Source: Jaapia argillacea MUCL 33604
Taxonomy: Eukaryota > Basidiomycota > Agaricomycetes > Jaapiales > Jaapiaceae
NCBI GenBank assembly: GCA_000697665.1
Contig: KL197746.1
Location: forward strand, 270,179 to 309,709
Direction: 5' to 3'
Length of the DNA stretch: 39,531 nt
In this document: piece by piece, positions 1 through 8,902 of the stretch
How positions within the stretch are numbered: position 1 is the first letter of the stretch
Layout of the letters: the number at the start of each line of letters is the position of its first letter
Program-made: the position numbers and the translations under genes
The notes under the pieces: model-generated
The model's database searches: none
Told to the model about the DNA's origin: nothing
What the model saw: only the letters and a program-made list of their open reading frames with translations

Positions 1-1
1 A

Positions 2-334
2 GCCAGAATATTGGGTGGCGATCATGCTGGGAAAACAATCTTCATTCAACGTATCACTCTTACCACCACAGAAAATGAGTCAGAAATCCCCTTTGAGTTT
101 CGCCAGAGACAGTTCCCTGTTCGCCTTGCATTTGCAATGACCATCAATAAGGCTCAGGGTCAATCTGTGAAACATGTTGGTTTAGATCTGTGGACACCTG
201 TTTTCACCCATGGCCAGCTCTATGTTGCTCTGTCACGTGTTACATCAGTGAACAGAATAAAGGTCCTCTTTCCTCCAGGTTCTGAAACAAAGAAGACAAC
301 CAACATTGTATATCCTGAGGTACTTCTTGAGTAA
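2..334 (+). CDS. Helitron PIF1-like helicase, C-terminal fragment
   Basis: The reading frame is already open at the window edge, so this is the last 110 codons of a much longer Rep-helicase (the family is usually over 1,000 aa). Visible motifs are those of the PIF1/RecD-like helicase 2A region: an [18 protein letters not shown] block (helicase motif V) and then [12 protein letters not shown] (motif VI, with the conserved Ser-Arg). Just upstream, [10 protein letters not shown] is typical of fungal Helitron helicases. The stop is TAA at 332-334. The protein would act in the nucleus, unwinding DNA during rolling-circle transposition. No frameshift or stop is visible in the part seen, so the copy may be fairly young. 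Confidence 0.9.
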   Translation, partial: ARILGGDHAGKTIFIQRITLTTTENESEIPFEFRQRQFPVRLAFAMTINKAQGQSVKHVGLDLWTPVFTHGQLYVALSRVTSVNRIKVLFPPGSETKKTTNIVYPEVLLE

Positions 335-504
335 GTTTTCAACTTCTTTGCTAAGACATATCACTGACATTTTTCCAAGTTAAGCTGAATGTTTTCTAAG
401 TTTTTTGAGTTTTCTGATGTATACTGTATTCAAACTCTCATGTATTACCTATTTTCTTTGATAATGAATTTTATGATTGATGTAATTGATGCCCCAAGTA
501 AAGA

Positions 505-581
505 CTACACTCCCAGCTAACATTAAATATTGCACTCCAAGCTAACATTGAGCATTGCACTCCAAACTAACATTAAGCATT
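505..581 (+). repeat. Three imperfect 25-bp tandem repeats in the Helitron 3' region
   Basis: Three consecutive units, at 505-531 (27 nt), 532-556 and 557-581, share the core CACTCC(A)RRCTAACATT followed by an ARYATT tail. They lie between the helicase stop and the first terminal hairpin. Subterminal repeats near a Helitron 3' end are common; no function can be read from the sequence. Confidence 0.75.
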
Positions 582-589
582 GCGTCACC

Positions 590-606
590 CCCGTGGTTGC
601 CACGGG
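590..606. repeat. Upstream terminal-type hairpin of the Helitron
   Basis: Perfect 7-bp stem CCCGTGG / CCACGGG with a TTG loop. The stem and its flanks (TCAC before, GGTCC or GGTCCC after) match those of the terminal hairpin at 776-791, but no CTRR follows at the right distance; the sequence continues CGACACTTGTC. It looks like an older or internal copy of the terminus, lying 186 bp before the real one. Confidence 0.75.
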
Positions 607-775
607 TCCCGACACTTGTCAATAGTTAATGGGAAGACCGTTCTTTGTAGTTGTTTGCTTCTCTGAAATTGGTCAGCTTTGAGAATTAGTCAGCTTTATG
701 TCAGCAACCAACCTCCCTTTAGAGGACGAGACGGGTCACGGAGTGACCTGTTGATGGACTTAGTTACTCACACCC

Positions 776-804
776 CCCGTGGTGCCACGGGTCCAAACAG
801 CTAG
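776..804 (+). other. Helitron 3' terminus: hairpin plus CTAG end
   Basis: The stem CCCGTGG (776-782) pairs with CCACGGG (785-791) around a TG loop. Nine bases separate the stem from CTAG at 801-804, and the next base is T. This spacing and ending fit the Helitron 3' terminator, which stops strand transfer. Confidence 0.85.
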
Positions 805-830
805 TTCTATCGATGCAAATTATGCGATTA

Positions 831-1012
831 CAGTGTGTTACATATGAAACTGCAGTGTCGATTTCGCGGAGGGGGTTTTGGCTTGCTTCGAAATTCCTGC
901 ACATAGTAACTCTCTCAGGAAATCTCACGTGGCTTCTCCCAATATGGTGTTTTTTGCTGATCAATCAGGTTTTTCACGAAAACGAGTATGCAGTTTCATA
1001 TGCAACACACTG
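831..1012. mobile_element. 182-bp MITE of Tc1/mariner-pogo type with TA target duplication
   Basis: The left end at 831 reads CAGTGTGTTACATATGAAAC, and the right end at 1012 is its reverse complement apart from one base (TTGCAT for TTACAT). The inverted repeats are 24 bp (831-854 and 989-1012). Both ends are flanked by TA (829-830 and 1013-1014), the target duplication of the Tc1/mariner superfamily, whose ends often begin CAGT. There is no transposase ORF inside, so this is a non-autonomous miniature element. It lies 26 bp after the Helitron end. I found no second copy of the ends in the window. Confidence 0.8.
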
Positions 1013-1014
1013 TA

Positions 1015-1544
1015 TCACTGGGCCTCACATGGCCGCTCAGCATGCCACGAGAGGGAAATCTGTTTCAGTTTGGCGGGAACTTCGAGGTTGCAGGCTAGTG
1101 TTGGAGACTTGAAGTCCTCGTTATCGTATGTGATCCTCTGATCGCCTGTCGGTTGTGAATCACCCTTGATTACGGTGCGAATTTCTCCTTCCCTCCCGCC
1201 ACTTCTCGCGAACGTCGAATCCGCGATCTCCACCCTGCCACTTGGCATTCAGCCCATAACCCTCCAGAATTACTACAAGTCCCCGCTCTGATGCCTATCC
1301 TGCCCTATCCTGCCGGTGTGTAACAGCGACATGTCTCCCCACGTCAGATACTGCCAACTCGTCCGACCCTACTACTCCGCTCCAATTCGGACGCCTCTGA
1401 ACCGATAGCAGGAGTCGCGATATGAGCCACTGGGAGTTTCGGTGGCTCGGTCTTACATGATTTCTTCTTTGCTTTGAGCCACTGGTGGGTACAAGCTCAC
1501 CCCTCTTTGTTTCCGTCTCCCTCTTCCATCTCACCCCCACTGTA
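1015..1544. other. No gene recognised
   Basis: This stretch follows the MITE. It has no recognisable protein motif and no convincing splice structure on either strand. It is probably the 5' flank of the spliced gene starting near 1545. Confidence 0.4.
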
Positions 1545-2554
1545 ATGTTTGAATCATCCAGATACCGCTGCTCAATCACGCTCCCACCTTACGTACCTTG
1601 GCCATACAATGTCGCCTCCCTTTCCGAGGTTTGGCGCCAGCGAAACTCGGCAACTGTGGAAAGGCACTTAGCTCTTCACCTCGCGAGTAAGGCCCGCACA
1701 GTGCTTCATCTGATTAGCGACAGTTCCCCAGATTCATTGGGACCTCAACCTGCTCCCGTGGCGCCTTCACATTCTCCCTCAACTCCACCAATCACTCAAT
1801 CTCCGCCACCTCAACCTCCTGCCTGGGTGGCACGTTCGCATACGCCTCCATCTTCAACAATCGCTTGATCTCCCAGTTCGTTTCGCGATGTTAACGCTTT
1901 GCAGGTGAGTCGCTCTGGTTCTCCCGAGAAGCCAGCTGACTTCATCGTTATTCCGATATCGCCCCCATTATCGTCATCTCATGAACGCGAGAAGAAATGG
2001 ATCCCGTTTCTTCTCCAGGTCGGACAATCAACCCGAGCAGTCTCGATGCACGATGTTGCACAGGGGCTTTCTTGTCTCGTAGGCGCCAATGATCTCCTTT
2101 TCAGTAGTGATGACCTACCCATCATGATATGCTGGGATGTGAGTCAATTCATTCCAAGTCTCACACTCTTCGCGTTTTTTTGCTCCCAATAATCGATATC
2201 CTGCCTCAGTGTCCCGGGTATGACCACTCCTACTTCTATCGGAGAGTTGTCGCAGCTCCTGCAGGCCAGCCCACAGCCTCCGGTGGACTGACTTGGACAA
2301 TGCTCCTGGAGAAATGCACAACAATTGTGGTGGACTTCTTCGTCACTATTCAGGTAAGAACTCCTAGGTTCCCACTTTGAAATCCCAAACTGAATCGAAC
2401 CTTTTGCATGTAGGGTCAAGCACCGAAACCTGGATTTGAACAATGGGCTGTCGAGAAGCTGCAGCTGTCGCAGATCATTATCCTGGGTATCAAATTCTTT
2501 CCCAGGAAACCGTTGGAGAAGTGTTGGCAGATGGTTGTTGAGGTCCGCATGTAG
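1545..2554 (+). CDS. Orphan spliced protein of unknown function (start uncertain)
   Basis: I do not recognise the family. The last three exons fit well: 1905-2138, 2210-2353 and 2414-2554, all phase 0 (78, 48 and 47 codons), joined by introns GTGAGT...CTCAG (71 nt) and GTAAGA...GTAG (60 nt), ending in TAG at 2552-2554. The first exon is less sure. I take the first ATG of the open frame (1545) and a donor GTGGCA at 1827, with acceptor TTTGCAG ending at 1904, also phase 0; that gives about 266 aa. The N-terminal exon is rich in Pro and Ser (about residues 60-94), which suggests a disordered region. The rest has a hydrophobic helix-rich look (LLEKCTTIVVDFF, LQLSQIIILGIKFF). Consistent phases across two introns argue for a real gene. 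It has no visible partner genes. Confidence 0.5.
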
Positions 2555-3829
2555 TCGATCTCAGGGAGAGTTGTGTGGTGTGGTGTGGTGGGGTTAATTA
2601 TTGAAGGTGACTTGTATCATTCTCGTCTGGTTACGAGGGGCCATTTGTACTGGTAGGGGTGAATATGTGGTATATTATCTCCAACGTGTACGGAGGAGAT
2701 CACTTCCAACAGTGAACATGGATCCCCTCAACACTGAACAGGTATTCCGTATAGCGACAAGCATGTGTGGCACGGAAGCCTCAACATCTCCAACGAAGAG
2801 TTTTAAGAGAAGTCATCAACCAGAGGGAATCGTGAAATGATTACGATCTCGAGGGACGCCATTCCTCATCAAGGGAGGTATGTGCAAAAGCTTGATGGTG
2901 GCGCACGCAGCAAGGATGTTACCAAACTCTCCCGCCAACTTGGAAGACACAAGGCTGCTCGTTTATAACTGCCAGTAAGCGCTCGTGAGGACAGACACTA
3001 GGAGATGGCCAGCTTGGGTACATACCGATTCGCCTTTCCGTCGAAAACCTGTCTCGTGGACCCTCAATACATCCTAGTGTTGTGTCCTTATATGTGGAAC
3101 CCTCTCTGATAATCTCCTCGTTCGTTGGCAAGGTCCTCCGAGTCGTCCAAGCGACTTGAAGGAAGTCAGAGGGAAACTGACATGCGCTAGGACCTCCATT
3201 TGTTCCTTCCCGTTGAGCGGGACGGTCTGTAAGGAGGCATGGTCCATAAGACACCGGATATCCAGAGGTCCTACGAGCGAATCGTCGGATGGTGGAATCG
3301 TACAGCAAGAAGTTGGAAGTGTGAGAATGAGCAAAGAATGAGTCTGTGGCCAGGAAACTCTGAATCGGAACTTATGTAAAGCTTGAAGGTTTGCTCCTCA
3401 CATCACCACCAGATCGACGCCACTCATCTCTTTTCAACGTTCAACGTGTACCTCAATGATCTATAGGACATTGGTATCGATGATCTATAATTACCTGGCG
3501 ATGCAAACCCCAAAGGACTTCTCAGATATGGTCACCCCGGGCTTTCGCACTTTCTGAGAGTCCTACTCATTGTCGATAGGACGCAAACCGAGACGCAAAC
3601 GGGTCGTCGAAACACGACGGCGTTCAGCAATGGCGACAAGCCATCTCAATTTCCCCTGGAGCGAGTCGAGCAACCTACGGTGCACCATGCCTGCTATAAA
3701 TGGTGTCATCAACCACCATGCGCTCGTGCTATGCGCTTCTCCACAAGCGGACCGCCGACAACTCTGCTTATATCGCGACAGCTGAGATGACCCTTATTTC
3801 CGGCTCCACCTCTCCGACCATCGACGACC
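2555..3829. other. Gene-poor stretch with weak minus-strand ORFs
   Basis: Short TGTGG tandem runs occur at about 2573-2590. Minus-strand open frames at 2919-3334 contain an intron-like segment (GTATGT...TGGCAG, about 2975-3033), but no recognisable family, and the frames on each side do not join into a convincing protein. On the plus strand, 3570-3829 is probably the 5' leader and promoter of the oxygenase gene. I see no other gene here. Confidence 0.35.
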
Positions 3830-5457
3830 ATGCCTAGCTTGACATTTCCGCACATCCCTCACTATGTGCCAGCACCTCCGGCTCCTGAAGAACGTACGTT
3901 CATGTCTTGCTTCAGAACTACACATCGTTATCTCACGTTGATCCTTCTTCAGTCAATTATGCCGAACTCGCCATCATCGATCTCGACCAAACGAAGACGC
4001 CTGAGGGACGCGCAGAGCTAGCTATCAAAGCGAGAGATGCGATGCGAGAGCAGGGTTTTTTCTATGTTATCAACCATGGTTATACAAAATCTCAGGTACG
4101 TCTAATCAGATCGCGGTACATTTCCTCTCCGAAATTCTCATCCGTGTATGTGATTCGAATGCGACCATTCACAGGTCGAGAGGATCTTCGACATCGCCGA
4201 CGTTCCCTTCGCGCAAGTCAGCTCTGAGGAAAAGCAGAAGTATGCTGGAAACATCAAGGAGACGGGATCGTATCAAGGATATAAGTTGAGACAGTATTGG
4301 GTACGTCCACTGCCGCGCCATCGGACGTTAAGTCCGTCTCACCATGGTTCTTCACCCAGCACATCGATAATGGGGTTCATGATCAGTTGGAGCATTACAA
4401 TAGTCCGCACATCTTCCTTCTCTATTCGCCCATCCCTCGCTGACCATTGAACACAGTCAATCGAGACGTCAACAGGCGCCAACACCCTGAAGCTCTACGC
4501 CCATTACTCCCAGAAATCAAATCGTTTGCCAAGCACAATCATTTGAATGTCCTCCATCCGATCCTAAGGTGAGCTTGGTGCTCTTCGCTCTGTCTCGCTT
4601 CTCTTGCCCATTGATGGCGACGTAGACTGTTGGCTCTGGGGCTTGAACTTCCCGAAGATACGTTGGTGAAGACTCATGAATACGACGGGCATAGCGAGAC
4701 ATATGGTAGGGTTTTCTCCCTCATTTCCGTCTGTTTCATGGTTGACATCTTCTTGTATAGTCAGGTTTATGAAATAGTTCGTTCATTCCGATTTGGTTAA
4801 CTATCAACCCCTTATTCGTCTCTCGTCTCCAGCTACCCACGCTCAGAGGAGGAAGAACAGAAGACTCAGAATGTTTGGTTAAAGGGACATACCGGTACGT
4901 CTCGATCACCTCCATCTCATGCACGTCCTGTGCTCACTGGCGTTGGTTTATAGACTTTGGGAGCATCACCATATTATGGAGCCAACCTGTCGCAGCTCTT
5001 CAAATTCTTTCTCCAAGCGGGAAATGGCAGTGGGTACGACACATCGAAAACGCCCTGGTGCGTTAACTTTCGCTTATCTTCTCCCTGGTGGTTATTGACG
5101 AACGATCAGGTCATCAACGCCGGCGACGCACTCGAGTTCCTCTCCGGCGGTTACTACAAAGCCACCATCCACCGTGTCGTCCAACCTCCTCCCTCTCAAC
5201 GCTCATACACTCGTCTCGGAGCTTTCTACTTTGCGATGCCGGACGACAATGTCAAACTCAGCCCTTACGAAAACGAAAGCACTGTGCTCAAGAGGGTCGG
5301 GGTTACGAAACGAGTTGAGGATCCTGGGAAGGTGCCGACGATGGAACAGTGGAGGAAGGGGAGGACGAGTGCCTATGGGAAGACTACGTTGGTTAAGAGT
5401 GGGGAGGGGGTTGAGGAGGAAGTTATTAATGGGGTCGTCGTGAAGCATTATAATTGA
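3830..5457 (+). CDS. 2-oxoglutarate/Fe(II)-dependent oxygenase (isopenicillin-N-synthase-like)
   Basis: Cytosolic non-haem iron oxygenase of the 2OG-Fe(II)/DIOX_N superfamily; the substrate is unknown. Ten exons: 3830-3893, 3953-4095, 4175-4300, 4360-4402, 4457-4568, 4626-4705, 4761-4776, 4833-4894, 4954-5057 and 5110-5457. They sum to 1,098 nt, 365 aa plus stop, in phase throughout. The N-terminal DIOX_N-like part has DAMREQGFFYVINHG (about 50-64). The jelly-roll core has KGHTDFGSITIL with iron ligands His214 and Asp216, and ATIHRVV with distal His271. Arg281 (QRSY) is the likely 2OG-carboxylate ligand. The end EEVINGVVVKHYN is typical of agaricomycete members. One exon is only 16 nt, and intron 4 has a weak donor (GTCCGC). 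The gene is intact, with no biosynthetic cluster beside it. Start: first ATG in frame. Confidence 0.92.
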
Positions 5458-5845
5458 GGACGGTGTACAGTTGGCATCGTGATTTCCCAATGAGAAGCCC
5501 TTCGATGTTCGCTCTTTGTTCCGCACGGAGGTTTTTCAGAATCAGAACAGTGTCGAGGGATACCCAGTGACATTTCTCAACTTTCGGAACCAACCACGAG
5601 AACGTCTTCACTTGAATGGACTTCAACCAACAACAAATGCACGGTCAGGCGTTGAGGGGACGGTGGACAAGAAGGGGAGCGAGTGGAGGATGGCCACATA
5701 TGGGAGTGCGCATATTCTTTCGCCAACATATATATACGCTGTGCAGCATGAGACAGTACAATCGACCTCACAATAAGTATTATCACCGACAACGGCAGTA
5801 TTGAGCAAACAATCAAGGTCCACGAGCGAAAAGCAGAAACCCGAA
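5458..5845. other. Convergent 3' flank of the oxygenase and MYND-A genes
   Basis: The oxygenase (plus) and MYND-A (minus) end toward each other with 388 bp between their stop codons. There is a TATATATA run near 5730. I see no gene here; it is presumably both 3' UTRs. Confidence 0.5.
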
Positions 5846-8045
5846 CTATGTATGACCTCTCGCCGACGACTCGTCAACATCCTCCCTGTGGCCAGATGAT
5901 GCCAGTCTGAGGAACGCAGTAATGGGAATATCCGTTCCTTCGAACCAACCCGCTATCTCTTCCAGGCTAGCGCGTTGTTGTGTCCAACCGCTTGAATCCA
6001 CGGTCGTTGGTAAAAAGCAGGCACGGAGTGAGGCGGTGACAAATTCTCCTCGAGGGGCTATGGCTTGGACGAGAATGTAGCGTCTGCCGTCGTCGTCCAA
6101 GTTCTCTATGTAATCGTCAAAATCCATCAATCCATTTGGATCGTCCTTGGTCCTTCCCAAGGACGAGAGTGGAGCGATCCAGATGGCGAAGGGAACGGTA
6201 GTATAGTCAAAGCGGGCGAAAAGGGACAATGGGCTGTCATCGGGATATTCGGTCTTCATCAGAGAAATAATACGCGCTAGGTTGTTCTTTAAATCGTGGC
6301 AGACGACGGCATGGGAAAAATCCTCGTCTTTGCGCGAAACTGAATCCAATTGCCCTTCTAATGCAGCATCAGAAAATTGGGGCAGTGAGGGGATGAGGAG
6401 ACGTACTTTGGCGACGCTCCTGAGTTATCCTACAACGTACACGGTGTTTTCCCCGCTTCCAATCATCACGCTGGCAGTCTGCAGAGCAATAGTATGTATT
6501 GAGACACTTTGTGCATCGCTTGAAACTTTGCGCCACATCCATCCGGAAGCACTAGAAGTCAACCATGAGCACTCAGATAATAATGCCAGTAGAAAGCCAC
6601 TAACACTTCGGGAAGCACAAAGGCGATATGATTCTTTACTTGCTTCTACCTCGGCTTTGACCTCAATACGGTCCCGAGCCAGAGTGTTGAAGGTGTTCCA
6701 CGCGTCTTGCATAGCCTCCGGAGGTCCCGCGTTCGGAGTGGGGCGAGTTACGGCTAGCAGTGATTTCTCGACTGCATGGACCACAGGACGGTGGATGAGG
6801 TACGATGGCAGTTGGGTGGATATCATCTCGAGAAGGACCTGTTTTCCACCTGGCGAAAGACCAGGCAGCCAAGGTTCAATTTTCATCAACATTTGAAGAA
6901 GGCCACTGTTGAGTCCTTGGACAACCCATATGATGCCATCTGTCGTGCCAAAGACACTGGCGATGTAGAAAAGGCATCGGGTGATAGCCACGGAAATAGG
7001 TGGTGCATCCGTGGAGGAATAGGGTTGGGAAGTAAGAAACATGAGGAGGGCCATGATCGTTGGAATCGAGTGTTGACCTAACAATGATGTGCGCAATGCT
7101 GGTCTGTGGACGGTCGTTGTTTCGGTAAACAAGGTGATAATGATGGAGAAGGTTTCGAGTTTTTCGAGCGCCGGCGAGTTTCCTTGGAGCTCACGGTCGA
7201 TACAGAGCACAGCCGCTCTCGCTATTCGATCAGTGTTTTCACCAGAGGCTGCGATGACACAACCCATCCATGTTTGGTTGCAAAATTCCTCCGTCAAGGA
7301 AAGCTGCACAATCCAAGGCATAACCTTAGAAAAGTCACCAAAGAGGTCATTGGATCCCTCCACCTCCTCTAACCAAAGGCAGGTAATGAGCTCGGGAAGC
7401 CGTGGTGTGGATGCCTTGACAGATCGCATTTCATCTCTTTGACAAACTTCAAGGATCACTCCTCGGACACATGTCAAAGTTTGGAACCTGCGTTCTACAC
7501 CAAAAATATCTGTTTGAAGAATGCAGTGGAACCCAAAGAAATGAATCCACTTCCAGATCTTGGGCCATCCGTCAGATAAAATTTTGAATATCTTGGGATC
7601 ACCACGTCGGGAGGAGAGGTAGACACCATAAAAACACTTGGTGGTAAGGTCCAAAAGTGTCTTGTTTTCAGCGGTATTCACAAGATTTGGGACGTTGTTT
7701 GAATGGAGATGGTGAACGAAGATCCCCAAAACTTCCACAGGGGGCGGCGTCGGGGAGCCGATGATCATATCAACCATGGCGGACAGAGCCACCATTGAAC
7801 CCTGCAACGCCGGTGGGATGAGTTTCTGGATATGGAGGGAGTGTTCAAGGTCAATAATACGAAAACAAAAAACTGTTCCAGGCGTACATTGAAAACTTCG
7901 GCGCCTCTGTTCGTCGTTTGGCCATTGCCCAACCCCATCATCGCCATAGGAGCTATGAACTGGTATCGCCACCGAAGTCAGAGTCAGAATATCAAAGTAT
8001 CTCCTCTGACACTGAATTACTCACCTCATCGTGATTTGGATTCAT
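5846..8045 (-). CDS. MYND-type zinc-finger protein, paralogue A (intact)
   Basis: Member of a large agaricomycete-expanded family with a long helical N-terminal region, a MYND finger and a C-terminal domain. MYND fingers usually mediate protein-protein contacts; no enzymatic domain is seen. Exons on the minus strand: 8045-8025, 7959-7888, 7825-6605, 6551-6407 and 6357-5846, totalling 1,971 nt or 656 aa. Exons 1 and 2 (MNPNHDE and a 24-codon exon) are inferred from the exon plan of paralogue B and are less sure. The finger spans about 434-478: Cys434, Cys439, Cys451, Cys454, Cys460, Cys464, His474 and Cys478, with Trp469. An intron cuts between the first two cysteines. The C-terminal domain contains [18 protein letters not shown]. 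It runs head-to-tail with paralogue B. Confidence 0.85.
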
Positions 8046-8902
8046 TGAAGAGCGGGACTCGGCGAGTACGATGATTGCAGTGAGTCAACGAAAGGTCTTC
8101 GTTGTTGGCAGAAGTCTGCCATCTTGCCACCCATTTCTGCTGACCCGGCATTTGCCATGGTACTGGGCAGAACAAAATCGGAGGGATGGCAGATGGCAAG
8201 TACACTACCAGATATGGAATCATCAGAGTCGGGGCCGGAGAAGCGGTAAACCAGAAGTTTCCCGACACTATGGCACTGACGGGCACAGTGCTCCTGTGTA
8301 TTTCGGCTTATGAGCCATCTACAATGAGTTGTAAGGGTTTTTTTAGGACTTCACTGCGTGAACGACCTTTCTGTTCGAAATCGGACCAGGAGACCTGCAC
8401 ACACCTGATCGAAGCTGATCAAGGTCTCAGATCAGCTAACCTAGACACGTATCTTGGTCATTGTAACCAATCACACAATACAGCTTCTGCCTTGTTTAGA
8501 CTGAATCGATTGGGTAGTGAGATTTGAGGTCTTCAATTACAGCCAAGACGGCTCATGCCGACACCAGAAACACAGAAAAACAAGGTGATCGTTGAAAACC
8601 CACCTCGAAGAAAGTGCTACCCTTCGGCCAGCCTGGCAGGATGGCAGATGTCGACCAAAAACATTCAAGCCCACAGCATCAACAAAAGCTTTCGCTTGAA
8701 TCCAACCTCGAATTACATGTCCGTCACAACAACCGTGCGCGTACCAATAGGCTGTGTTCACACTGACACGTCACCGGCTAAATCATAATCATAGATTTAT
8801 AATGCCGTACGAATTACACACTGCAACTACGGCCCAACATGCTACGAAACCTCTGGACGCCCATCAGCCCGAGGAGTCAACAACGTCAAAAAACTACTCA
8901 TA
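8046..8902. other. Intergenic region between MYND-A and MYND-B
   Basis: These 857 bp separate the start of MYND-A from the stop of MYND-B (both minus), so they should hold the MYND-A promoter. Open frames here have no family resemblance or splice support. GGCAGATG-like words recur near 8206 and 8640. No gene seen. Confidence 0.4.

Larger units (their letters stand above)
1..804 (+). mobile_element. Helitron, 3' portion (5' end outside window)
   Basis: Rolling-circle DNA transposon. The window starts inside its Rep/helicase gene, whose PIF1-type tail ends at 334. About 470 bp of AT-rich 3' non-coding DNA follow, with three 25-bp tandem repeats (505-581) and two near-identical GC-rich hairpins (590-606, 776-791). 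The element ends in CTAG at 801-804, nine bases after the second hairpin, and the next base is T. A 3' hairpin about 10 nt before a CTRR end, with insertion between A and T, is the known Helitron signature. No terminal inverted repeats or target duplication are expected. The 5' TC end and the Rep domain cannot be seen, so autonomy cannot be judged. Confidence 0.85.

Noticed and set aside
6282-6896. 204-codon plus-strand open frame
   Set aside because: It is antisense to the finger-coding exons and intron of MYND-A, which are supported by paralogues B and C.
8071-8527. Open frames on both strands between MYND-A and MYND-B
   Set aside because: None shows family resemblance, a good start or splice signals; they change frame and look like chance ORFs.
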